DNA from: Legionella qingyii
GTDB lineage: Bacteria > Pseudomonadota > Gammaproteobacteria > Legionellales > Legionellaceae
Assembly (NCBI RefSeq): GCF_003184185.1
Contig: NZ_QHJG01000013.1
Location: forward strand, 1 to 35,895
DNA length: 35,895 bases
Direction: 5' to 3'
The translations under genes and the position numbers were made by a program. The notes below the pieces were generated by a model. The model did not search any database and was not told where the DNA came from. It was given only the letters and a program-made list of their open reading frames with translations. Every line of letters starts with the position of its first letter. Positions within the stretch are counted from its first letter, which is position 1. Below are positions 18,190 through 26,489 of this stretch, in pieces.

Positions 18190-19239
18190 ATGAAAAACGC
18201 TCATTCAGATAAATCATGGAAACAAGTAAAGGGAATAAAATCATCATTAGCCCGATCCATCATACCTACTGAGTGTTATAAGCAATCACAGGTCAAGACG
18301 TTATTCTGGTATTTTTTTGATTTGACACTGTTTTTGTTTGGACTGTCCTTGGTCTTTTTTAATTCTCATCTGGAATTACAGCTAATCGGCGGTGTGATTT
18401 CAGGTGTAGCTACAGCAATGTTATTTGTTTGGGCACATGATGCGGCACATGGGGCATTGTTCAAAGGCACTAAAATTTCCGAAGTGCTTGGAACCATTGC
18501 GATGTTACCCTCATTAAATATGTATCGAATGTGGTCCTACGGCCATAATAAGGTTCACCATGGGTTTGCCTCTTTTTCTCCAATTGATTGGATATGGCGT
18601 CCACTGACTCGTACTGAATATCAATCACTCTCCATTTTTCAACGCGTACTTTATCGGATAGAGCGATGCTTTTTCACTTGTGCTTTCCATTATTTACGCC
18701 GAATCTGGTGGGAGCAAATGCTATGTTTTAATCCTGGTAAAGATAAACAACAAAACCGATATTATCGGAATGGTAAACTTATAGTGCTGTTTTATGGGCT
18801 AATGATGTCTGTCTTGGCATATATTTTTGCGGGAGGTATTGTTGGTATAGCTATAGCCGTAATTTTACCGTTCATTGTCTTTAATTATTTTATTTCAATT
18901 ATTATATATTTGCATCATACACATCCCGATGTCCCTTTCTTTGATCTAAAAGCTGAATGGTCTCATTCTGTTGGTGCTTTATATTGCAGTACTGTTATCC
19001 ATACCTCAAAAATCTCAAGAGTATTATTACACAATATAATGGTACATATACCTCACCATTTAGATCCAAGAATTCCTTTTTATAACTTACCGCAAGCTCA
19101 TAAGGCACTAAAAACTAAATATGGCGAATACTTTCATGAATATAATTTTAAGTTGCGTTATGTATTAGATATTTTCAAGAACTGCAAATTATATGATTTT
19201 GAAAACAAATTGTGGATGACCTTTAAGGAGGCCGCATAA
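18190..19239 (+). CDS. membrane fatty acid desaturase
   Basis: 349 residues, integral inner-membrane di-iron enzyme. Three histidine boxes are present: HDAAH at 83-87, HNKVHH at 119-124, and HIPHH near 285. Hydrophobic pairs around 38-80 and 195-245 anchor it. This is the PF00487 type, which places double bonds in acyl chains using O2 and electrons from a ferredoxin or cytochrome. The regiospecificity cannot be read from sequence; a hydroxylase or carotenoid enzyme of the same fold is possible. The start has AAAGG 9 bases upstream. It stands 103 bases before cyoA on the same strand, behind an FNR box, suggesting that oxygen-consuming lipid modification and the terminal oxidase share control. 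Confidence 0.88.
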   Translation: MKNAHSDKSWKQVKGIKSSLARSIIPTECYKQSQVKTLFWYFFDLTLFLFGLSLVFFNSHLELQLIGGVISGVATAMLFVWAHDAAHGALFKGTKISEVLGTIAMLPSLNMYRMWSYGHNKVHHGFASFSPIDWIWRPLTRTEYQSLSIFQRVLYRIERCFFTCAFHYLRRIWWEQMLCFNPGKDKQQNRYYRNGKLIVLFYGLMMSVLAYIFAGGIVGIAIAVILPFIVFNYFISIIIYLHHTHPDVPFFDLKAEWSHSVGALYCSTVIHTSKISRVLLHNIMVHIPHHLDPRIPFYNLPQAHKALKTKYGEYFHEYNFKLRYVLDIFKNCKLYDFENKLWMTFKEAA

Positions 19240-19342
19240 TCGAGGATTTTCCACACATCAAAATAATACAGTAAATATCTTATTAGAACCCTAGAAATAT
19301 AAAAAAACCGCCTGCGAATCTAAAAATAGGAGAATTAAAAGT

Positions 19343-20245
19343 ATGATACAACCAATTCATAAAGCCGAGTATGGATTTCCAGGTAAATGGATAATGAGGC
19401 CTGTAAGTGTTGTTCTACTTATAATGATTTTACTTATTTTAAACGGTTGCAATTCCGGAGCATTAGCACCTAAAGGGCAAATTGCAGCAACTGAATTAAA
19501 TCTAATGATCTTTTCAATTAAACTCATGCTGATTGTCGTAATTCCGGTTATTTTCATGGCATGCTGGTTTGGATGGCGGTATCGCGAGGGAAGTAATAGG
19601 AAATATACACCCGAATGGAACCACAGTACTATTTTGGAAATAGTCTGGTGGACAATTCCATGCATTATTATCTTAATCTTAGGTACAGTAACTTGGAAAA
19701 CCACTCATAGTTTAGATCCCTATAAGCCAATTGATTCACAAAAAAAGCCAGTCTTAGTTGAGGTTGTCTCACTTGATTGGAAGTGGTTGTTTATTTACCC
19801 GGAGTATCAAATAGCCACCCTTAATTATCTTAAAATTCCTACTGATACCCCTGTCAATTTTAAAATTACAGCTGCATCACCTATGAATTCCTTCGTCATT
19901 CCACAGCTTGGGGGACAAATTTATGCAATGACAGGAATGACTACACAGTTGCATCTTATTGCAGATACTCCAGGAAATTATCGAGGGCTTGCAACAAACT
20001 ACACGGGTATCGGTTTTGCAGAAATGAACTTTAACACCGAAGTTACTTCTCAAGAGGATTTTACCAAGTGGGTTGATTCAATCAAACAGTCACATGACCA
20101 ATTGACCTCATCAGTATTTTGGGAGCAGCTGGTACCAAAATCCATTAATGATCCCGCCAGGTATTTCGGTAGTGTAGATGCTGGATTATTTGACAGCATA
20201 ATTATGCATTACATGATGCCAAACAAAGATCATAAAAAAGCATAG
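19343..20245 (+). CDS. cyoA: cytochrome bo3 ubiquinol oxidase subunit II
   Basis: 300 residues. A signal segment ends in a lipobox, LILNGC, so the mature protein should be lipid-anchored. Two membrane helices follow (FSIKLMLIVVIPVIFMACWF and ILEIVWWTIPCIIILIL), then a periplasmic cupredoxin domain (VEVVSLDWKWLFIYPEYQIA, NSFVIPQLGGQIYAMTGM, YRGLATNYTGIGFAEMNF). The CuA ligand set of cytochrome c oxidases (two Cys and late His) is missing, which marks a quinol oxidase. AGGAG lies 10 bases upstream of the ATG. It is first of cyoABCD. Confidence 0.95.
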   Translation: MIQPIHKAEYGFPGKWIMRPVSVVLLIMILLILNGCNSGALAPKGQIAATELNLMIFSIKLMLIVVIPVIFMACWFGWRYREGSNRKYTPEWNHSTILEIVWWTIPCIIILILGTVTWKTTHSLDPYKPIDSQKKPVLVEVVSLDWKWLFIYPEYQIATLNYLKIPTDTPVNFKITAASPMNSFVIPQLGGQIYAMTGMTTQLHLIADTPGNYRGLATNYTGIGFAEMNFNTEVTSQEDFTKWVDSIKQSHDQLTSSVFWEQLVPKSINDPARYFGSVDAGLFDSIIMHYMMPNKDHKKA

Positions 20246-20298
20246 AGCAAATTCTCCGTAAGTTTATGTACCCAAGTTAATACAAAAAGGAAATCGTC

Positions 20299-22326
20299 AT
20301 GCTACAAACATTATTAGGAAAACTTAGTAATCTCCAAGAGGTTTTCCCTTATCTTTATGAACCCATCAGCCAGCAAATTATTATATTTTCAATGCTGACG
20401 TTCATCATTATTGTCGGTGTTGCCGTGTTAGGAGGAATCACTTATTTCAAAAAATGGAGTTATCTTTGGCATGAATGGGTAATCACAGTAGATCATAAAC
20501 GCATAGGGAAAATGTATCTTTTTGTTGCGCTAGTAATGCTTGTTAGAGGATTTATCGATGCGGTTATGATGAGGGCTCAGCAAGCTATGGCTTCTGGTGA
20601 TTCCTATGGCTATCTCATTCCCGAGCATTTTGATCAAATATTTACTGCTCATGGGACTATAATGATATTCTTCGTGGCAATGCCACTTATGTTTTCGTTA
20701 TTTAACTTCGTAATACCACTACAAATTGGGGCTCGTGACGTTGCATTTCCTTTTTTAAACTCACTTAGTTTTTGGCTTTTTGCAGTGAGTGCTCTATTAG
20801 TCAATGTGTCCTTATTGATCGGTGATTTCGCTCATGCCGGTTGGCTAGCATATCCTCCCTTTTCTGAACTTGCATACAGTCCAACAGTTGGAATGGATTA
20901 TTACATTTGGGCTATCCAAATTTCCGGCATCGGTAGCCTTATGTCGGGAATAAATTTTTTCGTGACAATCCTTAAAATGCGTTGCCCTGGAATGTCCTTA
21001 ATGAAAATACCGATTTTTACATGGACTGCTTTTTGTTCTTCAATTCTAGTCATGCTTATTTTCCCTGTACTGACTGTTGCATTGGCATTACTTGGTTTAG
21101 ACAGATACCTTGATATGCATTTCTTTACCACTGGAGCTGGTGGGGATCAAATGCTATATGTCAATTTAGTATGGATTTGGGGTCATCCAGAAGTCTATGT
21201 ATTAGTTTTACCCGCATTTGGTGTTTATTCAGAGATTGTTGCAACGTTTTCTCGAAAAGCATTATTTGGTTATAAAACGATGGTCTGGGCTACTGCAGTG
21301 ATTACTTTTTTGGCCTTCATTGTTTGGGCTCATCACTTTTTTACGATGGGTGCAGGTGCAAACGTGAATGCTGTTTTTGGAATCCTTACAATGATTATCT
21401 CCGTCCCTACCGGTGTGAAAGTCTTTAATTGGCTGTTCACAATGTATCGAGGACGGATTAGATTTACTACCCCAATGTACTGGCTAATGGGATTTTTTGT
21501 AACCTTTACGATTGGTGGAATGACTGGCGTCATGCTTGCTGTTCCAGGCATTGATTTTCAAGTTCACAACAGTACTTTTTTAGTCGGTCATTTTCATAAC
21601 ACAATCATTGGTGGCGTTGTGTTTGGTTATTTTGCTGGCTTGGCGTACTGGTTCCCCAAAATGTTTGGTTTCACCCTAAATGAATCACTGGGTAAATGCG
21701 CTTTTTGGTGTTGGCTCGTTGGCTTTTTTGTCGCATTTACCCCCCTCTATATCCTGGGTGGGATGGGAATGACTCGTCGTTTGTATCATTATGATGCTTC
21801 CACAGGTTTTCAACCTTATTTAATTGTAGCGGCCATTGGTGCAGGAATCATTGCATTGGGAGTTATCTTTCAGGTATTACAGATCATAGTGAGCATTAAA
21901 AACAAAGAGAAGTATCGTGATATTTCTGGAGATCCATGGGATGGTCGCACCTTAGAATGGAATACAGCCTCTCCCCCTGCTCCTTATAACTTCGCACATA
22001 TCCCCGTTGTTAGTGATATTGATAATTTTTGGGAACAAAAACAGAAAGAAATAAATAGATTAGATAAAACCAATAAAGAGATTTTAACCTACCAGGATAT
22101 CCATATGCCTAAGAACACGTCAGTGGGATTTATTATAGGTATCTTTGCGTTCATTTTTAGTTTTGCCATGGTATGGCATATTTGGTGGCTCGTCCTATTA
22201 GGCCTTGGCAGCATTGTCCTATCTCTGATAATGAGATCTTTTAATTACGACACGGATTATCATATCACTGCAAATGAAGTGGAAGCGAATGAAATTAAAT
22301 ATCAACGATCTATTGTAGGAAGCTAA
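20299..22326 (+). CDS. cyoB: cytochrome bo3 ubiquinol oxidase subunit I
   Basis: 675 residues, the catalytic multi-helix subunit that reduces O2 to water and pumps protons. Quinol-site residues R83, D87, H110 and Q113 and heme ligand H118 match E. coli CyoB R71, D75, H98, Q101 and H106 with a constant offset of 12. The binuclear centre is seen in [19 protein letters not shown] (CuB histidine and cross-linked tyrosine), AHHFFTMG and [17 protein letters not shown] is 7 bases before the ATG. Its stop overlaps the cyoC start (TAATG), pointing to translational coupling. Confidence 0.97.
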   Translation: MLQTLLGKLSNLQEVFPYLYEPISQQIIIFSMLTFIIIVGVAVLGGITYFKKWSYLWHEWVITVDHKRIGKMYLFVALVMLVRGFIDAVMMRAQQAMASGDSYGYLIPEHFDQIFTAHGTIMIFFVAMPLMFSLFNFVIPLQIGARDVAFPFLNSLSFWLFAVSALLVNVSLLIGDFAHAGWLAYPPFSELAYSPTVGMDYYIWAIQISGIGSLMSGINFFVTILKMRCPGMSLMKIPIFTWTAFCSSILVMLIFPVLTVALALLGLDRYLDMHFFTTGAGGDQMLYVNLVWIWGHPEVYVLVLPAFGVYSEIVATFSRKALFGYKTMVWATAVITFLAFIVWAHHFFTMGAGANVNAVFGILTMIISVPTGVKVFNWLFTMYRGRIRFTTPMYWLMGFFVTFTIGGMTGVMLAVPGIDFQVHNSTFLVGHFHNTIIGGVVFGYFAGLAYWFPKMFGFTLNESLGKCAFWCWLVGFFVAFTPLYILGGMGMTRRLYHYDASTGFQPYLIVAAIGAGIIALGVIFQVLQIIVSIKNKEKYRDISGDPWDGRTLEWNTASPPAPYNFAHIPVVSDIDNFWEQKQKEINRLDKTNKEILTYQDIHMPKNTSVGFIIGIFAFIFSFAMVWHIWWLVLLGLGSIVLSLIMRSFNYDTDYHITANEVEANEIKYQRSIVGS

Positions 22327-23033
22327 TGATGAGTAATACGCTAATAAAAGATATTCAGGCCTCGACCGCAATTCCGACCACTACTCGTGACATGTTAACA
22401 GGATCCAGTAGCGACAAACATTCCCAGCTTCGCAGTCACGCGGCAGAACGAGACACTCATATCGATGATAATCATTTTGATGGCTCTAAAAATGTATTCG
22501 GCTTTTGGATATACATTATGACGGATTGCATATTATTTGCCTCCTTATTTGCAGTATATGCCGTTCTTCATACCCATACTTTCGGTGGGCCGCATGCCAA
22601 GGAACTTTTTAGTCTGCCCTTTGTCTTAACTGAAACGTTACTACTATTAACCAGCAGCTTTACTTATGGTCTTGCGATGCTCGCTCGCGAGAGTAGCTCC
22701 TCAGAGAAAGTGACCCGATGGATGTGGGTAACTCTTGTTTTGGGTCTTTGTTTTATTGCAATGGAAAGTTATGAGTTTCGGCATTTATATTTAGAAGGCC
22801 ATACATGGACTAAAAGTGCATTTTTATCATCATTTTTTACTTTAGTTGCCACCCATGGATTACATGTCACCGTAGGACTTATCTGGATGTTAGCCATTAT
22901 AATTCAAATTAATGTGCATGGTATTACCCCCATCACCAAGACAAAATTTACTTGTCTCGGTTTGTTTTGGCATTTTCTGGATATTGTTTGGATTTTTGTT
23001 TTTTCAGTCGTCTATTTGATGGGAGCAATTTAA
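22326..23033 (+). CDS. cyoC: cytochrome bo3 ubiquinol oxidase subunit III
   Basis: 235 residues, five predicted membrane helices (VFGFWIYIMTDCILFASLFA is the first), with the family glutamate in LCFIAMESYEF and the block TLVATHGLHVTVGLIWML. It stabilises the oxidase and its proton channel. The N-terminal 50 residues are unusually long and polar. Two adjacent ATGs exist (22326 and 22329); the first overlaps the cyoB stop by one base and either could serve. cyoD begins one base after its stop. Confidence 0.94.
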   Translation: MMSNTLIKDIQASTAIPTTTRDMLTGSSSDKHSQLRSHAAERDTHIDDNHFDGSKNVFGFWIYIMTDCILFASLFAVYAVLHTHTFGGPHAKELFSLPFVLTETLLLLTSSFTYGLAMLARESSSSEKVTRWMWVTLVLGLCFIAMESYEFRHLYLEGHTWTKSAFLSSFFTLVATHGLHVTVGLIWMLAIIIQINVHGITPITKTKFTCLGLFWHFLDIVWIFVFSVVYLMGAI

Positions 23034-23034
23034 A

Positions 23035-23388
23035 ATGTCAAAACATGAACTTATTTTAGATGCAGATACAGGCGCGTCCTATGGCACATATCAATCCTAT
23101 ACTATTGGTTTTGTTGCCTCACTTCTTTTGACGCTGTTCTCGTTTTATTTGGTTGCCTCTTCTGCCCTGCCTCCAAAAATCTTATACATAGCAGTAGGGG
23201 TTCTTGCTATAATACAACTTTTTGTGCAACTTGTGTTTTTTCTCCATTTAAATACAAATTCAAAAACAAGTTGGAATTTATTAAGTTTTCTCTTCACCTT
23301 AGTTGTGGTGTTGGTATTGGTAATAGGTACTATGTGGATAATGTATAATTTATATGAAAAGATGGACATGAACATGATGGCAATGTAA
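23035..23388 (+). CDS. cyoD: cytochrome bo3 ubiquinol oxidase subunit IV
   Basis: 117 residues with three membrane helices (SYTIGFVASLLLTLFSFYLV, then ILYIAVGVLAIIQLFVQLVF and LLSFLFTLVVVLVLVIGTMW) and the family mark FVQLVFFLHLN. It is an assembly or stability subunit. It ends the operon: the usual fifth gene, cyoE (heme O synthase), does not follow. The next gene is trhP after 123 bases containing an imperfect hairpin (TGGCCAGAAAG with CTTCTTGGCCA). Confidence 0.95.
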   Translation: MSKHELILDADTGASYGTYQSYTIGFVASLLLTLFSFYLVASSALPPKILYIAVGVLAIIQLFVQLVFFLHLNTNSKTSWNLLSFLFTLVVVLVLVIGTMWIMYNLYEKMDMNMMAM

Positions 23389-23511
23389 TCCCTGCTGTTC
23401 TTTTATGGCCAGAAAGTCAAACAAGATGGAATTATCTTCTTAAGACGCTTCTTGGCCACTTACCAAACAAAATGTTCATTGATTTATTTTTATAAGGGTT
23501 AAACAGTTAAT

Positions 23512-24801
23512 ATGAAATCTCCAGAATTATTATCTCCTGCAGGTTCTTTAAAGCGTATGCGACGAGCGTTTGCCTATGGAGCAGATGCTGTCTACGCAGG
23601 ACAACCTCGTTATAGTCTACGAGCCAGAAATAACGAATTCTCCCATGATAAATTGGTGTTGGGCATTAGTGAAGCTCACGCCCAAGGCAAACTATTTTTT
23701 GTCGCAAGTAATATCATTGCTCCCAACAATAAAATAAACACTTACCTTGATGATCTTGCTCCAGTGATTGAAGCCGGTCCAGATGCTTTAATCATGACAG
23801 ACCCGGGCCTCATTATGATGGTTAGAGAAAAATGGCCCAATCAGCCGATTCATTTGTCAGTACAATCTAATGTGATGAACTCTGCCGCCGTAAAATTTTG
23901 GCAATCTATTGGTCTTGAGCGAATTATTTTATCTCGAGAGTTGTCTTTGAAAGAAATCCAGGCAATTCGAGAAAATTGTCCAGATATTGAATTAGAAGTA
24001 TTTGTGCATGGCGCGTTATGTATGGCCCATTCGGGACGTTGTCTCTTATCCGGCTATTTTAATCACCGCGACCCGAATCAAGGAGCATGCACCAATTCAT
24101 GTCGGTGGAAATATAATATTAAAGAAGGCACAGAAGATGAATGGGGTAATACACATGTAGAACCCAATACTTTTCTATTTGAACAATCGCCTCAGCGTGA
24201 AGGAGAAATGAATCTCATCGAAGAAGACGAACATGGTACTTATCTATTTAACTCAAAAGATTTACGGGCAATTCAACATGTTGAAACACTTGCACAAATG
24301 GGTATTGATTGTTTAAAAATAGAAGGTCGTACTAAATCAGACTTTTATGTGGCTCGCGTGACTCAATTGTATCGAAAAGCCATCGATGATGCGGTTGCTG
24401 GTAACCCCTTTGATTGGAATCTCATGGATACATTGGAAGGACTATCACTCAGAGGTTACACAGAAGGATTTTACCGTCGTCATGTTCCGGAAGAATATCA
24501 AAGTTATAAAGATCGCAATGAAACGGGTATTAAACAGCAGGTTGTAGGTGAATTACTTAATTATGACAGCAGTAAACAACTGCTTGAAGTATTAGTAAAA
24601 AATCAATTTGCTCTTGGTGATACTCTTGAAATCATGCTTCCAAATGGTAATCTCATTTTTAGACTTGAAGCCATTGAAAGCACCGAGGGATATTCAATCA
24701 ATCGTGCCCCAGGTAGTGGTCATGTTGTTCGAATTGCTGCTAATATACAAGAGGTCAATCAATTGGAACATGGCTATTTAATCCGTCATTGGACTGAGTG
24801 A
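23512..24801 (+). CDS. trhP: tRNA 5-hydroxyuridine synthesis protein TrhP (YegQ, U32 family)
   Basis: 429 residues. The U32 signature EVFVHGALCMAHSGRCLLSG (162-181) is complete, and cysteines 170, 177, 193 and 197 fit the iron-sulfur cluster set. In E. coli, TrhP (formerly YegQ) makes 5-hydroxyuridine at wobble position 34 of tRNAs by an O2-independent route that depends on prephenate. The ho5U is the precursor of cmo5U. The N-terminus ELLSPAGSLKRMRRAFAYGA is typical. A weak AAGGG lies 13 bases upstream of the ATG. A chorismate mutase gene follows 20 bases after the stop, supplying exactly the metabolite this pathway needs. Confidence 0.92.
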   Translation: MKSPELLSPAGSLKRMRRAFAYGADAVYAGQPRYSLRARNNEFSHDKLVLGISEAHAQGKLFFVASNIIAPNNKINTYLDDLAPVIEAGPDALIMTDPGLIMMVREKWPNQPIHLSVQSNVMNSAAVKFWQSIGLERIILSRELSLKEIQAIRENCPDIELEVFVHGALCMAHSGRCLLSGYFNHRDPNQGACTNSCRWKYNIKEGTEDEWGNTHVEPNTFLFEQSPQREGEMNLIEEDEHGTYLFNSKDLRAIQHVETLAQMGIDCLKIEGRTKSDFYVARVTQLYRKAIDDAVAGNPFDWNLMDTLEGLSLRGYTEGFYRRHVPEEYQSYKDRNETGIKQQVVGELLNYDSSKQLLEVLVKNQFALGDTLEIMLPNGNLIFRLEAIESTEGYSINRAPGSGHVVRIAANIQEVNQLEHGYLIRHWTE

Positions 24802-24821
24802 TACGGAACTTAGAGCGACAT

Positions 24822-25073
24822 ATGTCAACAATCGAACAATTAAGAGAGCAAATTCAAAACATAGATCATGACATTATTAGATATATCGCTCTTCGTCAGG
24901 ATCTATGTAAAAAAATGGGCACATTAATAAGAAAAGAAGGGAAACAAATTATCGATCTCGAGCAAGAAAAAAAGAATTTGGAGTTTTATGAATCTCTATC
25001 TAATGAATACTCCATTGATCCAAAATTTGTTTCGCGTTTATTCAAATTAATTATTATAAATTCCAGAGTTTGA
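24822..25073 (+). CDS. stand-alone chorismate mutase (AroQ class)
   Basis: 83 residues from ATG 24822; a GTG at 24798 would add eight poorly fitting residues. The all-helical AroQ pattern is clear: IEQLREQIQNIDHDIIRYIA, then LRQDLCKKMGTLIRKEGKQI, and IDLEQEKKNLEFY. The positions expected for active-site R, R, K, D and E are occupied. It should convert chorismate to prephenate in the cytoplasm. Free-standing rather than fused to prephenate dehydratase or dehydrogenase, and placed straight after trhP, it may serve tRNA modification rather than bulk Phe/Tyr synthesis. A small TGAGCC/GGCTCA hairpin overlaps the stop. Confidence 0.83.
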   Translation: MSTIEQLREQIQNIDHDIIRYIALRQDLCKKMGTLIRKEGKQIIDLEQEKKNLEFYESLSNEYSIDPKFVSRLFKLIIINSRV

Positions 25074-25122
25074 GCCTAAGGCTCAGGCGTTATTCTTGAT
25101 AAACCCCATAAGATAAAATTCA

Positions 25123-26172
25123 CTAATTTTTCGAGCGATGAGCGAGTACTCGCTTATCCATTACCTTCCGCCAGAGTGAAGGGAAAAGAGCTAGGATTAT
25201 CATTCCTAAATAACCTGAAGGAAGTTGGGGACTTGTCTCGATATGCCTTAATAACTGATAAGGACGTGCTCCGTGAACATGATGATCAGAATGTCTTTGC
25301 AGGTGAAATAGAAGCATATTGCTAAGCCAATGACTCGCATTCCAAGAGTGTTGAATTGAAACGTTCTCATAGGCTCCATTGGCGAGTTTTTTACGTTCCA
25401 GACCATAATGTTCGATATAGTTGATGATTTCCAGCAAAATAAAGGCGGTCAAAGACTGAATAATAAAGAAAAGAAGGACCATCCATCCGCCAAAATAAAA
25501 AAGAGCAGTTGCCAGAATAATCGGCATACTGATAATCCACCAGAATTGATTGGTTAAATGGTACCATGGATACCCTAGACGATTTAAACGCTTACGCTCT
25601 AGGTTCAGAGCAGAACGAAACGAGCCGATAATTGTTCTTGGTAAAAAGTGATACAAACTTTCTCCTAATCGAGATGTCGCAGGATCTTTGGGTGTGGCCA
25701 CGTGAACATGATGACCGCGGACATGTTCAATAAAAAAATGACCATAACATACAGTGACTAATAAAATTTTACTTAAGAGTTGGTCTATCATGGAGTTTTT
25801 ATGCATGAGCTCATGAGCAAGAGTAATTCCAATTCCACCGGTTAAGAGCCCTATTGATAAGCTAAACCCAATAAACTCTATTGCTGTTAAAGGAACATGT
25901 GCAACCAAATAAGCGGCATAAATTACAAAGCAGCATTGCAAAGGGACATATATCCAAGTAAGAAGTTTGAAATATTTGTCTTTTAGTAATACGTGTTCTT
26001 GAGTGCTATCAGGATTGCTGGGATCAACTAACCAAACATCCATCCAAGGAACCATGGTAAATAATATAAAAAATGGGAGGAAAGTATAAAAATTACCAAA
26101 ATAAAAACCAATAAAAGGCAATATCACCAACAAATAAGCCAGCATAAAACACAGTTTTTTACTTAATTTCAT
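25123..26172 (-). CDS. alkB: alkane 1-monooxygenase (AlkB type)
   Basis: 349 residues, integral membrane di-iron hydroxylase. The diagnostic motifs are all present: HELMHK (120-125), EHVRGHHVHVATPKDPATSR (149 on), NYIEHYGLER and LQRHSDHHVHGARPYQLLR. Six hydrophobic spans are visible. The family hydroxylates the terminal carbon of medium-chain alkanes using O2 and electrons from rubredoxin, but no rubredoxin gene is in the window. A fatty-acyl or other lipid substrate is possible. The length is shorter than Pseudomonas AlkB (about 400) but within the family. GGGAG lies 6 bases before the ATG. It converges on trhP/chorismate mutase and diverges from the glucanase-like gene. Confidence 0.92.
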   Translation of the reverse strand: MKLSKKLCFMLAYLLVILPFIGFYFGNFYTFLPFFILFTMVPWMDVWLVDPSNPDSTQEHVLLKDKYFKLLTWIYVPLQCCFVIYAAYLVAHVPLTAIEFIGFSLSIGLLTGGIGITLAHELMHKNSMIDQLLSKILLVTVCYGHFFIEHVRGHHVHVATPKDPATSRLGESLYHFLPRTIIGSFRSALNLERKRLNRLGYPWYHLTNQFWWIISMPIILATALFYFGGWMVLLFFIIQSLTAFILLEIINYIEHYGLERKKLANGAYENVSIQHSWNASHWLSNMLLFHLQRHSDHHVHGARPYQLLRHIETSPQLPSGYLGMIILALFPSLWRKVMDKRVLAHRSKN

Positions 26173-26182
26173 TTTCGACTCC

Positions 26183-26200
26183 CATCTATAAATATAGATG
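26183..26200. promoter_or_regulatory. perfect dyad in the alkB leader
   Basis: CATCTATAAATATAGATG is a perfect 18-bp palindrome ending 10 bases before the alkB ATG, abutting the ribosome site. It could be a repressor operator or an RNA hairpin limiting translation. Confidence 0.5.
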
Positions 26201-26442
26201 AATCATGAGTAATATGATAGCCGCATTACCACCGAAGAATTGGACTTATCTCCTCCATATTTTTTTCACGAAGTATCCTTACTGTCAAACAATAACAGCG
26301 TAATCTTAGAGTTTATTTAACCTTGCTTACTTCCAGGGATTTTCGTATTTAAGAATAATATGCTATATACCTTATGCTCATTAATTTGATTTACTGAGTA
26401 CAATTACTGCAAAAAGACGTGTAAAATAAAATTTCAAACTAA

Positions 26443-26463
26443 TTAATGCGCATTATGCATTAA
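26443..26463. promoter_or_regulatory. dyad TTAATGC...GCATTAA upstream of the glucanase-like gene
   Basis: TTAATGCGCATTATGCATTAA is nearly symmetric and ends 26 bases before the ATG at 26490. It may be an operator. The other bases of the 317-base divergent gap (26173-26489) are AT-rich with no gene seen. Confidence 0.35.
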
Positions 26464-26489
26464 ATATTTCCAAATAAATAAGGTATACA

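Noticed and set aside
19343..23388. Possible aa3-type cytochrome c oxidase
   Set aside because: Subunit II lacks the CuA ligands and subunit I keeps the R/D/H/Q quinol-site set, so it is a bo3 quinol oxidase.
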